This document shows, piece after piece, positions 23,992-32,233 of a DNA stretch of 64,000 nt. A program made the position numbers and the translations under genes. The stretch is taken from positions 22,458-86,457 of the forward strand of contig JAUIGN010000007.1 of the NCBI GenBank assembly GCA_030430075.1, read 5' to 3'. The notes beneath the pieces are model-generated. The model was not told the origin of the DNA. It did no database searches and worked only from the letters and a program-made list of their open reading frames with translations. This DNA is from a bacterium. Lineage in GTDB: Bacteria; Planctomycetota; Planctomycetia; Pirellulales; Pirellulaceae. The number at the start of each line of letters is the position of its first letter. The first letter of the stretch is position 1.

Positions 23992-25233
23992 ATGCAAAGT
24001 GCTCGCCTTCGTTGGATGCGGCGGTTCCGTTCGGTCTCGTTGCTGGTTGTCCTGGCTGGAATCGCGGGCGGCGGCGTTGCTGTGGGGCCGGCACCGTCAG
24101 TGGCTCAAGAATTGAACTCGACCGCGGCGCCGCGTGCTGACACGGGGGACCCGGTTCCGGTCGCCGCCACGACCGCCGCGGCGGACAACTGGGCCCTCTA
24201 TCGGGGTGATCCGCTCTCCAGCGGTGTGGCCCGTGGGCAGCTCGCCGAGCAACTCGCGCTGCGCTGGAAGTTTGCGGTACCAAAAGGCGCCTTTGAAGGG
24301 ACGGCGGCAATCGTCGACGGCGTCGTCTATATCGGCGACTTGGACGGTGCGGTCTATGCCCTGTCGCTGGAGACCGGGGAGAAGAAGTGGGAATACAAAG
24401 TCGACAGCGGCTTCATCGCCGCGCCGGCCGTGCGTAAGGGCCTGGTCTACATCGGCGACTATGACGGGCGGTTCTATTGTCTGGAAGCGGGTAGCGGAAA
24501 GCTGAAGTGGGGCTTCGATACCAAGGCAGAGATCGATGCCAGCGCGAATTTCTATCAGGGCAATGTGCTGGTCGGCTCGCAGGACGCCACCCTGTATTGT
24601 CTCAAGAGCGATACGGGCGAACTGGTTTGGCAGCACCAGATCGAAGATCAGATCCGCTGCACGCCGACTGTCGTGGAGGACCGCGTCTTCCTGGCGGGCT
24701 GTGACGGCAAGCTGCACATTGTCGATCTCACCGACGGCAAGACCGTGGCCCAGGTCGAGATCGGCGCCCCGACCGGCGTGACCCCGGCGGTGCTCGGCGA
24801 TCGCGTCTATTTCGGAACCGAGAACGGAGACTTCTTCGGCATCAACTGGCGGTCCGCAGAGGTGGAATGGACATTTCAATCCCAGGTGGGTGCGCAAGCG
24901 TATCGAAGTTCCGCGGCCGTCCAGGAAGGGCTGGTGACGGTTGGCGCGCGTAGCAAGCGCGTCTACGGTTTGGACCCCAAGACCGGCCAGGAGCTGTGGT
25001 CGTTTGCGGCCAAGAAGCGGATTGATTCGTCGCCGGTGATCGTTGGCGAGCGGGTCTTTGTCGGGTCGGCGGACGGGCGCATCTATGGATTGCGCGCCAA
25101 GGACGGAGGCAAGGTCTGGGAGTATGAGGCGGGCGGTGGATTCACCGGTTCGCCCGCGGTCGCGGACGGGTGTCTGGTAATCGCCAGCGATGATGGTGTC
25201 GTCTATTGTTTCGGTGGAAAAAACAAAACCTGA
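23992..25233 (+). CDS. Secreted PQQ-type beta-propeller protein
   Basis: 413 residues from ATG 23992; the open frame is longer but the signal peptide begins here (RLRWMRRFRSVSLLVVLAGIAGGG, cleaved near VAQE). Seven to eight blades repeat the motif VYIGDLDGAVYALSLETGEKKWEY or close variants: xxxGxxDGxxYxLdxxTGxxxWxx. Such PQQ-like propellers occur in BamB and in quinoprotein dehydrogenases. The catalytic Glu/Asp/Asn set of the enzymes is not recognisable, so a BamB-like or binding role is more likely. It lies within the run of redox genes and is the only exported product of that set. Confidence 0.8.
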   Translation: MQSARLRWMRRFRSVSLLVVLAGIAGGGVAVGPAPSVAQELNSTAAPRADTGDPVPVAATTAAADNWALYRGDPLSSGVARGQLAEQLALRWKFAVPKGAFEGTAAIVDGVVYIGDLDGAVYALSLETGEKKWEYKVDSGFIAAPAVRKGLVYIGDYDGRFYCLEAGSGKLKWGFDTKAEIDASANFYQGNVLVGSQDATLYCLKSDTGELVWQHQIEDQIRCTPTVVEDRVFLAGCDGKLHIVDLTDGKTVAQVEIGAPTGVTPAVLGDRVYFGTENGDFFGINWRSAEVEWTFQSQVGAQAYRSSAAVQEGLVTVGARSKRVYGLDPKTGQELWSFAAKKRIDSSPVIVGERVFVGSADGRIYGLRAKDGGKVWEYEAGGGFTGSPAVADGCLVIASDDGVVYCFGGKNKT

Positions 25234-25250
25234 ACCGATGAGTTGTTGGC

Positions 25251-26555
25251 GTGGCTACTGATTCCAAGACCGAAGTTGGCAGCTATTTCATCTCCAATTA
25301 TCCGCCCTATTCGCAATGGTCGCGGGACCAGTTGGGCGCGATCGAGGAGGCCCTCCATGCGCCGCCGGCGGATGTACCGCTGGGGTTGTACCTGCATATT
25401 CCCTTCTGCCGCAAACGGTGCAAGTTTTGCTACTTCAAAGTCTTCACGGACAACAAGGCGTCCGACATTGAGACCTATGTGTCTGCCCTGTCTCGCGAAA
25501 TTGAGTTGGTCAGCCAACTGCCGATCATGGGAGGCCGGCCGTTTCGTTTCGTCTACTTTGGCGGCGGCACCCCTTCGTTTCTCAGTCCCAAGCAACTCAC
25601 GTCACTGGTCGACCGGCTGCGGGCGAACATCAATTGGGATCAGGCCGAGGAGGTGACCTTCGAATGTGAGCCGGGCACGTTATCGGAATCGAAAGTCAGC
25701 ACGATTCGTGAACTGGGGATCACGCGCCTCAGCCTGGGGGTCGAAAACTTCAGTGACGAAGTGCTCCAGGAGAACGGCCGGGCCCATCTGTCGCCGGAGG
25801 TCTATCGAGCCTGGGAGTGGATTCAGGCCGCCGAATTTCCCAACGTCAATATCGACTTGATCTCCGGGATGGTGGGCGAGACCTGGGACAATTGGAAAGA
25901 TAACATTCGCCGCACGCTGGAGCTGGCTCCCGACAGCGTTACGATCTACCAGATGGAACTGCCTTTCAATACCGTTTACTCAAAGGACATTCTCGGCAAT
26001 AAGATTGAGACGCCTGTTGCCGACTGGCCGACCAAACGCGACTGGGTCGACTACGCGTTCGATGAAATGACGGACGCCGGTTACCATGTGTCCAGCGCGT
26101 ATACGATGGTCAAAGACCCCGAAAAGGTGAACTTCAGCTACCGCGATAACCTCTGGATGGGTTCCGACCTGCTGGCGACGGGGATTGCCAGTTTCGGCCA
26201 CGCTTCGGGAGTCCACTATCAGAACTTGCCCGAGTGGAACGATTACATCGGGGCCCTGCTGGAGGAAAACAGGCTCCCGCTGGGGCGCGCCTTGGTTCCC
26301 ACCAGGCACCAGGCGCTGGTCCGCGAGCTGATTCTGCAGCTCAAGCGGGGCTACCTGGATGGCGCCTATTTTCAGGAGAAGTATGAAGTCGATATCTTCC
26401 AGCATTGGGCGGACGTCTGGCAGGCCTACGTCGACGACGGCATGCTGACGCTGGACGACAATCGGGTGACGTTGACCCGGAAAGGTTTGCTGCACGCCGA
26501 CGGGCTGTTGCCGGCATTTTTCGAGCCGGAGCACCGGGGGGTGCGGTATACATGA
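25251..26555 (+). CDS. HemW-like radical SAM protein
   Basis: 434 residues with a GTG start, 17 bases after the preceding stop. The radical SAM cluster motif is CxxxCxxC (C53, C57, C60 in PFCRKRCKFCYF), followed by the FVYFGGGTPSFLS block, FECEPGTL, LSLGVENF and NIDLISGMVGET, as in coproporphyrinogen-III-oxidase-like enzymes of the HemN/HemW group. HemW itself is a heme chaperone, and the fold also hosts methyltransferases and other modifying enzymes. The amino end is extended by about 40 residues. The stop overlaps the start of a GcvH-like gene by four bases, so its partner is probably that lipoyl carrier or its cargo. The exact reaction is open. Confidence 0.85.
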   Translation: MATDSKTEVGSYFISNYPPYSQWSRDQLGAIEEALHAPPADVPLGLYLHIPFCRKRCKFCYFKVFTDNKASDIETYVSALSREIELVSQLPIMGGRPFRFVYFGGGTPSFLSPKQLTSLVDRLRANINWDQAEEVTFECEPGTLSESKVSTIRELGITRLSLGVENFSDEVLQENGRAHLSPEVYRAWEWIQAAEFPNVNIDLISGMVGETWDNWKDNIRRTLELAPDSVTIYQMELPFNTVYSKDILGNKIETPVADWPTKRDWVDYAFDEMTDAGYHVSSAYTMVKDPEKVNFSYRDNLWMGSDLLATGIASFGHASGVHYQNLPEWNDYIGALLEENRLPLGRALVPTRHQALVRELILQLKRGYLDGAYFQEKYEVDIFQHWADVWQAYVDDGMLTLDDNRVTLTRKGLLHADGLLPAFFEPEHRGVRYT

Positions 26556-27055
26556 GCCAACCGTTGGTCTTTATGATGGGGGAGTTTGAGGCCCACATCC
26601 CAACGGATCGCCGGTACGCCAAGAACCACATGTGGGCGGTCAACGTGGGGTCGGTCGACGAAGGCGGCGCCGGTTCCGCCTCGGGGGGCGGCGGCCCAGT
26701 GACGTGGCGCTTCGGGTTTTCCGCCTACGCGGTCCGTTTGCTGCAAGATGTCTATTTTTTGGACTGGTTGGTCGATCCGGGGAGCGACCTCCAACACCGG
26801 CAAGAGATCGGCTCGATTGAGAGCAAGAAAGCGGAAAGCGCCCTCTACGCACCCCTGGCGGGTACGTTGACGCGCTTCAACGACGAGTTGCTTGCGGATC
26901 CGTCGACGATTAATGTCGACAAGTACGGCGGTGGCTGGCTATTCGAGTTGGTTGCCGCCGGTGAAGAGTTGATTTCAGCCGATCAATATCTCGAACACCT
27001 GGATGCCGTCTGGGAAGTGACCCAGCGGACGATCAAGGGACAATTGAACGAATAA
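26552..27055 (+). CDS. GcvH-like lipoyl-domain protein
   Basis: 167 residues from ATG 26552 within an ATGA overlap. The GcvH pattern is clear: an opening YAKNHMWA (for YTKEHEW), FGFSAYAVRLLQDVYFLDWLVDPGSDL (for GIT..A...LGDIVFVELPEVG), IGSIESKKAES (for ESVKAAS), YAPLAGTLTRFNDELLADPSTIN and YGGGWLFEL. The lysine that would carry lipoate is K93. Differences from housekeeping GcvH (about 130 residues) include a Gly/Ser insertion at 34-50 and a longer tail. No other glycine-cleavage gene is near. GcvH-like proteins are known that serve other pathways, such as LbpA in sulfur oxidation. With radical SAM, ferredoxin and reductase genes beside it, it may be the swinging arm of this pathway. Confidence 0.85.
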   Translation: MSQPLVFMMGEFEAHIPTDRRYAKNHMWAVNVGSVDEGGAGSASGGGGPVTWRFGFSAYAVRLLQDVYFLDWLVDPGSDLQHRQEIGSIESKKAESALYAPLAGTLTRFNDELLADPSTINVDKYGGGWLFELVAAGEELISADQYLEHLDAVWEVTQRTIKGQLNE

Positions 27056-27061
27056 CCCACC

Positions 27062-28237
27062 ATGGCCAATCGCATCGCAGTCGTCATCTCGCAAGGACAA
27101 AGTCAGAATCCGGCCAAACGGGGGCTCGAAGAAGATCTTGTCGCAGCCCTCCTGATGGAGCCCGGAATCGATGTTACCGTGATTCCCCATCTGTACGACC
27201 TCCAGGCGGATGGAACCGGCATGCTGGCACTCACCGGCATCAAGGGGAACATGATTGTTCTGTCCTGGTTGTATGAACGGGCGGCCCGTTGGGTCCTGGA
27301 TCGGAACGGGATCCAGGGCAAGGAAGGGCAGACCGTGGTCCGGATGGACGAGGACGACGACGAAGAAGATGCAGCGGACGAGGCCGCCGACGACGACAAA
27401 GCACGCGTGATCGACCAGCGGTCGATTCCAGACCGGCGGATCTATTGCATCGACTTGCGGGTTCACAACAAGGCTCAGCCATACGTCGACGAGATCAAGC
27501 GGATTGCGGACGAGAACCGGCAGAAGCTGGTGCAGCTCGGCGACTGGATCCAGGGCGATCCATCACCGGCGGCCATGAACCGTTTTCAGCAGCCGACGAA
27601 CGACACGGCCCTCGGTGGTGGTTTGCCCATTGTACCCGCGGAGCCCACAGCGAACGGTCAGCCGCCGACCGGGCCTACGGACACTCCCGCCGGCCTAGCC
27701 GTGCCGGCAACCGCGGCGAGCGGTTCGTCGAGCCCCGGGGGCGAGGCGTTTGTCGCCGACGTTGTCCGGATCGAGGAAGACGGCTCGCGCCGATGGTACC
27801 CGGTGATTGATTTCAGTCGCTGCACGAATTGCATGGAGTGCATCGACTTTTGCCTGTTCGGCGTGTACGGCGTCGATCAAGCCGAGACGATCCTGGTCGA
27901 GCAGCCGGACAATTGCCGCAAAGGGTGCCCGGCCTGCAGCCGCGTCTGTCCCGAGAATGCGATTATCTTTCCGCAGCACAAGACGCCTGCCATCGCCGGT
28001 TCGCCCGTCATCGCCGGAGGCCTGAAGATCGACCTCTCCCGGCTGTTCGGGTCCCCGGATGAAGGCAAGTCGGCAGTCGAGATCGCGGCCCTCGAGCGGG
28101 ACGAACAATTGATGATGGCCGGCCGTGAAACCGTCGGAATGAACGTCGGCATTCGCAAGCGGCAGGCGGACCAGCCGGCCGAACCCAAGGACGAATTGGA
28201 CGACTTGATCGACGCGCTTGACGAGCTGGATCTGTAA
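27062..28237 (+). CDS. Two-cluster ferredoxin with an unknown amino-terminal domain
   Basis: 391 residues, starting seven bases after the GcvH-like gene. Residues 1-95 form an alpha/beta domain (IAVVISQGQSQNPAKRGLEEDLV ... IKGNMIVLSWLYERAARWVLD) without a known name. An acidic linker (EDDDEEDAADEAADDD) and a helical part follow. Two [4Fe-4S] sites come next: CTNCMECIDFC at about residue 255 and CRKGCPACSRVC at about 283, with PENAI as in bacterial ferredoxins. The last 100 residues are helical and acidic. The first cluster set has a standard CxxCxxCxxxC; the second has CxxxCxxCxxxC. It should pass electrons to one of the enzymes of the run, plausibly the radical SAM protein or the lipoyl carrier. 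Confidence 0.8.
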   Translation: MANRIAVVISQGQSQNPAKRGLEEDLVAALLMEPGIDVTVIPHLYDLQADGTGMLALTGIKGNMIVLSWLYERAARWVLDRNGIQGKEGQTVVRMDEDDDEEDAADEAADDDKARVIDQRSIPDRRIYCIDLRVHNKAQPYVDEIKRIADENRQKLVQLGDWIQGDPSPAAMNRFQQPTNDTALGGGLPIVPAEPTANGQPPTGPTDTPAGLAVPATAASGSSSPGGEAFVADVVRIEEDGSRRWYPVIDFSRCTNCMECIDFCLFGVYGVDQAETILVEQPDNCRKGCPACSRVCPENAIIFPQHKTPAIAGSPVIAGGLKIDLSRLFGSPDEGKSAVEIAALERDEQLMMAGRETVGMNVGIRKRQADQPAEPKDELDDLIDALDELDL

Positions 28238-28289
28238 GAACGATCAACGGTTCCGTGCGGGGCGCTGTCTCGCCGTCGTTCGTGGCGAG

Positions 28290-28385
28290 CATGCCCAACG
28301 TACCGCGCATGTCCGCCGGAACGCGTTCGTGTGCCGTGGTTTCAATACAACCGGGGCTAACGCCCACCGGCTGATGAGTTGCTCA
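28290..28385 (+). repeat. Intergenic repeat family II, copy b
   Basis: Ends with GGGGCTAACGCCCACCGGCT and GATGA; the preceding part (CGCGCATGTCCGCCGGAACG) resembles the opening of copies a and c. It lies between the ferredoxin gene and the convergent lipoprotein gene. Confidence 0.65.
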
Positions 28386-28462
28386 GGCTGTAAGTCATCC
28401 AGGGCATGACGGACGGCGCATCGCACGACGGTTGCAGTAACCGCCGCTCGCCGGCAGCGCCC

Positions 28463-28933
28463 TTATTCCGCCACGAAGACGGACTCGGGCCGAGCCTGGC
28501 CGTAGGGCAAGGAAACCTGGAATGCCGGCCGCTGGTCTGATGCCCTGGCAGGTGACGCTGCGTCGTTCGCATCGGCAACCTGCTGTTTCGTCGGTGGCAG
28601 CCGCGTGGGAACGCATTGCAGATGTTTGGCGGGCGGGCGGCAGACGGGCGGCAGCCGTTTGGGGCAGTAATCGTCGCAACAGAATTGCTTCGCGGGCGCG
28701 GCGCACGGTAGCGGCTTCCGACAATAGTCGGGGCACTCGAAGCAACCCACCTTCGTCGGACAGGGCAACGGCTTGCCGCAGTAGTCATCGCAGCAGCGTG
28801 GTCCCACACAGTCCGGCCAACAGCCGCGCTGGCCCAGGATTCCGAAATGATGCTTGCCGGCGGGCGCTTGAGAGCAGGCCAGCAGGATGGCCGTTGCGAC
28901 GATCAGGACGCCCCAGCGAGGCTTCAGATGCAT
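28463..28933 (-). CDS. Cysteine-rich lipoprotein with three CxDYC repeats
   Basis: 156 residues from ATG 28933. The amino end is a lipoprotein signal (VLIVATAILLAC, modified at C20). The mature part has three units around C-D/P-D-Y-C-x-K-P-L-P-C: CCDDYCGKPLPC, CPDYCRKPLPC and CCDDYCPKRLPPVC, some 25-30 residues apart, then a Pro-rich and disordered tail. Cysteines in this number in an exported protein suggest disulfides or metal binding. It lies just downstream of a TolC-like lipoprotein gene (74 bases), so the two may be one transcript and act in the same efflux system. No named family. Confidence 0.75.
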   Translation of the reverse strand: MHLKPRWGVLIVATAILLACSQAPAGKHHFGILGQRGCWPDCVGPRCCDDYCGKPLPCPTKVGCFECPDYCRKPLPCAAPAKQFCCDDYCPKRLPPVCRPPAKHLQCVPTRLPPTKQQVADANDAASPARASDQRPAFQVSLPYGQARPESVFVAE

Positions 28934-29006
28934 GAGAAACTCGAGGCTAAGGTGGAATGGGAGAGCCCGCTTACGCGGCGAGCCGACAAACCTGGCTGGT
29001 GTCGTA

Positions 29007-30605
29007 CTATGGCGCTTCGGGTGCCACCAGCACGCCCGGCTGGTCCGCCGCATCGACGGTCGGTGGGTCGACAAGTTCGTCTGCGGGCGGGTACATCGGT
29101 GCCAACCCGGACGATTGCAGGCGGATCTGCCATCCGCCGCCCAGGGATCGGTAGATGTTGATCAGTGCTTTGGCGACTTCCGCCTGAGTTGTCACCAGCT
29201 CATCTTGTTGCTGCACGAGCGTACTCTGCAGGTTGAAGACGCGATTGAAGTCAATGTCCCCTTCGCGGTATTGGATCAGCGAAAGTTCGACCGACCGCTT
29301 CGTGGCCGTGACACCCCGATCCAGGGCCTTGACCTGGTCCTGCGATTCAAGGAAGGAAACGATGGCATTCTCTGTTTCCTCGTTGGCCTCCAGGACCGTT
29401 TGCTGGTACTGAATGGCCAGTTCCTGGAAGCGTGCGTCCTGGACCAGAATGTTGTTGCGGATTCGGCCGTAGTGCAAGATGTTCCAGTTGAACGATGGGC
29501 CGACGGTTCCCCCGAAGGCGGCCGAACTGAACAGATCGGCGAACCGGTTTGCTTGCCAATTCATGGTTCCGTTGATCGCGAAGGTGGGAAACAGGTCGGC
29601 GGTGGCGACGCCGATCTGGGCGCTTTGAATCGCGACCTGGCGTTCCGCTCGCCTCACGTCCGGCCGGCGGCGGAGCAGGTCGGCCGGGATGCCCACGACG
29701 ACCTCGGGCGGCGAATTGGGAATCGGTCCCGGTCCCAGTTCCGGCAGCAAATCGCGAGGCGGAATGCCCAGCAGCACGCAGAGCCGGTTGTTCGCCAGCC
29801 GTTGACCCTTCTCGAATAACGGAATCAGGGCCTCGGTTTGAGAGAGGCTGGAAGTCGCTTGCGTGACATCCAGTTCGCTGACCGCACCGTTGTCGAACCG
29901 CGACTTGGCAATGTCGTAACTGCCTTTCTGGGTCCGGACGTTTTCCCGAGCATAGACCAGTCGCTGCTCGAATGCCCGCAACTCGACGTAGGCCGCTGCC
30001 GTTTCCGCCAACAGTGAGACCAGCACGTCATCGTAGTCTTCGACCGAGGCATCCAGGTTGGCGTCGGCACTCTCGATGTCCCGGCGGATGCGGCCCCAGA
30101 CATCCAGCTCCCAGCTCGCATTAAAACCGGTCGTCCAGTTGTCGATCACCCGGAACGGGAGGACCGGGATCCCAATGGCATTGCCGGCGTTGCTCAACTG
30201 AATTCGCTGATACTGGCCGAACGCCTGTTGTGACTGGGGCAGTAACAACCCGGCTGCGATGGCTCGCTGGGCTTGCGCCTCCAGGACACGCATGCTGGCC
30301 GCCCGCAGCGTAAGGTTCTCGTTGAACGAACGTTGCATTAGATTCGCCAGGGCCGGGTCGCCAAAGGCGTTCCACCAGGCGGCATCGTCGACATAGTGAG
30401 CGTCGCTGATGACGCGCGGATCCGTGACGTCGATCCACTGGTCCGCGATCGGTGCCGCCGGTTTGGCATAGTTGGGCCCCACCTTGAAGTGGTTGTGCGC
30501 CCAGCCGTGAAACTCGGCACACCCGCCCAGTAGCAGGCAACTCGCAACCAGGCAACCGTGGGCCGCGGTACGGATTAGTCGCGACGAAAAGGATCTGAAC
30601 GTCAT
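29007..30605 (-). CDS. TolC-family outer-membrane efflux lipoprotein (NodT/OprM type)
   Basis: 532 residues from ATG 30605. The signal carries a lipobox (LLLGGC, C29). Then come the typical KVGPNYAKPAAPIADQW opening and two outer-membrane-efflux repeats, with WELDVWGRIRRDIESADANLDASVEDY, the LLAETAAAYVELRAFEQRL helix, PADLLRRRPDVRRAERQV and the second SFNWNILHYGRIRNNILVQDARF. All are signatures of NodT-type channels that join RND pumps. No RND or membrane-fusion gene is seen on either side in this window, so its partner pump is encoded elsewhere. The Cys-rich lipoprotein gene follows downstream on the same strand. Confidence 0.9.
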   Translation of the reverse strand: MTFRSFSSRLIRTAAHGCLVASCLLLGGCAEFHGWAHNHFKVGPNYAKPAAPIADQWIDVTDPRVISDAHYVDDAAWWNAFGDPALANLMQRSFNENLTLRAASMRVLEAQAQRAIAAGLLLPQSQQAFGQYQRIQLSNAGNAIGIPVLPFRVIDNWTTGFNASWELDVWGRIRRDIESADANLDASVEDYDDVLVSLLAETAAAYVELRAFEQRLVYARENVRTQKGSYDIAKSRFDNGAVSELDVTQATSSLSQTEALIPLFEKGQRLANNRLCVLLGIPPRDLLPELGPGPIPNSPPEVVVGIPADLLRRRPDVRRAERQVAIQSAQIGVATADLFPTFAINGTMNWQANRFADLFSSAAFGGTVGPSFNWNILHYGRIRNNILVQDARFQELAIQYQQTVLEANEETENAIVSFLESQDQVKALDRGVTATKRSVELSLIQYREGDIDFNRVFNLQSTLVQQQDELVTTQAEVAKALINIYRSLGGGWQIRLQSSGLAPMYPPADELVDPPTVDAADQPGVLVAPEAP

Positions 30606-30845
30606 GTTCCCAGTTCCCCGAGGCAATTCGTTGGACAGCATGATTGAGCAGGATGACCGGCGAATCGTGAAATCGCGGCATTTCCCGTCTGTCCAGAAGC
30701 ATCGGCGCAACCCATACAATGCGTTGCGAAAAACCGAGACACGCCCGACCTTCGCCATAAGTGCGAGAAGCGGTACGAGGCGATCAACCCCTACAATCGT
30801 TACAGAGTCCCAATGGCGGCGAGCTGATCGCCGGTCGATCCAGGA

Positions 30846-32006
30846 TCAGCGCACGCGGCGAACGCGATGGTTGTTCGTGTCGCCGATGTAGATGGTGCCG
30901 TCCTGCCCGAGTCCGATTCCGTGGGGCCGGTCCAGTTCGGCAACCGTCGCCGCACCGCCGTCACCCGCGCCGCCGCGGTGGGTTGGACCTGCCCCGGCGA
31001 CCGTGCGAATCAACCCTGAATCGAGGTCAATTTTCCGGATCGCCTGGTTCTCCGTGTCGACCACGAAGACGTTGCCCTGAGGCCCTACCGCGATTCCCTT
31101 CGGTCCGTTGAACCTGGCAGACTTGGCCGGGCCACCGTCGCCGCCGAATCCCTTCTTGCCGGAACCCGCCACATGCGACCAGCGGCCGCTGTCCAGGTCC
31201 AGCTTCCAGACGCTGTGACCCTCGCGCAGCGCGACCCACATCGTCATGCCGTCAATATACAGGGCGCGTGGGCCGAGTACGGGATTGTCCCTCGCGAGCC
31301 CCCCGTCGGTCGGCAGGTGGCGTTCACCATCGCCTGCAACCGTTTCGATGAGGCCGCTGGTCAAATCAATCCGGCGGATGCGGTGATTGCCGATGTCGGC
31401 CACAAAAAGCCCATTGCGATGGTCAAGGGCAATGCTGTGGGGGCTGCTGAACCGCGCGCGGATCGCCGGTCCACCATCACCTCCGAAGCCGGCTTCCCCG
31501 GTGCCGGCGACCGTACTGATCTGCTTTGTCTTGGCATCAACTCGACGAATCAAATGGTTCTTCATTTCGACAAAGAACATGTTGCCCCGCTGGTCGAACC
31601 GCACCTCGTAAGGTTCGTTCAGCTCGGCCTCAATGGCCGGCCCGCCGTCTCCCGAGTAGCCCTTGGTTCCGCAGCCGGCAACCGTGGTTACCGACCGGGT
31701 TTCCAGGTCGAGCCTCAGCACGCGGTGGTTGGAAACCTCCGTGATGTAAAGCCCTCCATCCGGTCCCACCTGCACACCGAACGGCTGACCGATATTGATG
31801 TCTCGCGCCTCCCCCTGGTTCCCGTTGTGGGCCGGCGCACCCGTGCCCGCCACGGTGTCAATCGTGCCGGCGGCGGCCGGCGCTGTGGGCACCGTCCACA
31901 CAAGCATGATGCCAACAAGGATTGCCGCGCGCCACAACTTCTGCGACCGAAACGGTCGGCAGCGTTCTTGCGTGGGTACTCGGTGGAACAGCAGCGGAGC
32001 AGGCAT
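30846..32006 (-). CDS. Secreted NHL-repeat beta-propeller protein
   Basis: 386 residues from ATG 32006 (the frame runs further upstream without a signal). A signal peptide with a long basic start is followed by HLH-free beta repeats: each blade has the form TVAGTGxxGxxGDGGPAxxAxxxxPxGxxxDxxGNxFVxDxxNHxIRRVD, here about six times. NHL propellers bind proteins or sugars and are abundant in planctomycetes. It is divergent from the DUF1549/1553 gene and may share its control region (32007-32233). No enzyme motif is visible. Confidence 0.85.
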   Translation of the reverse strand: MPAPLLFHRVPTQERCRPFRSQKLWRAAILVGIMLVWTVPTAPAAAGTIDTVAGTGAPAHNGNQGEARDINIGQPFGVQVGPDGGLYITEVSNHRVLRLDLETRSVTTVAGCGTKGYSGDGGPAIEAELNEPYEVRFDQRGNMFFVEMKNHLIRRVDAKTKQISTVAGTGEAGFGGDGGPAIRARFSSPHSIALDHRNGLFVADIGNHRIRRIDLTSGLIETVAGDGERHLPTDGGLARDNPVLGPRALYIDGMTMWVALREGHSVWKLDLDSGRWSHVAGSGKKGFGGDGGPAKSARFNGPKGIAVGPQGNVFVVDTENQAIRKIDLDSGLIRTVAGAGPTHRGGAGDGGAATVAELDRPHGIGLGQDGTIYIGDTNNHRVRRVR

Positions 32007-32233
32007 GAGAACGTTCCTGGAAGAGCATGTGGACGACCCGCGCCGATGACGATCCGCGCAGTTGCAGCCGACGTGCCTGTCCGAATCGGAAATTAGCAAG
32101 GACCGGCACACCTTGATTATGCAGCCGCTTGCAGCCGCATGCAACGCGGACGACTTGGATCATGCCACGCATTCGGTCACAATAAAGGTCCCGCCAGGCA
32201 GCATCCCCCGCGACCCGATCCCCAGTGGTTCTC

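Noticed and set aside
22686..23993. 435-codon minus-strand frame
   Set aside because: It is antisense to the iron alcohol dehydrogenase gene, whose motifs are complete.
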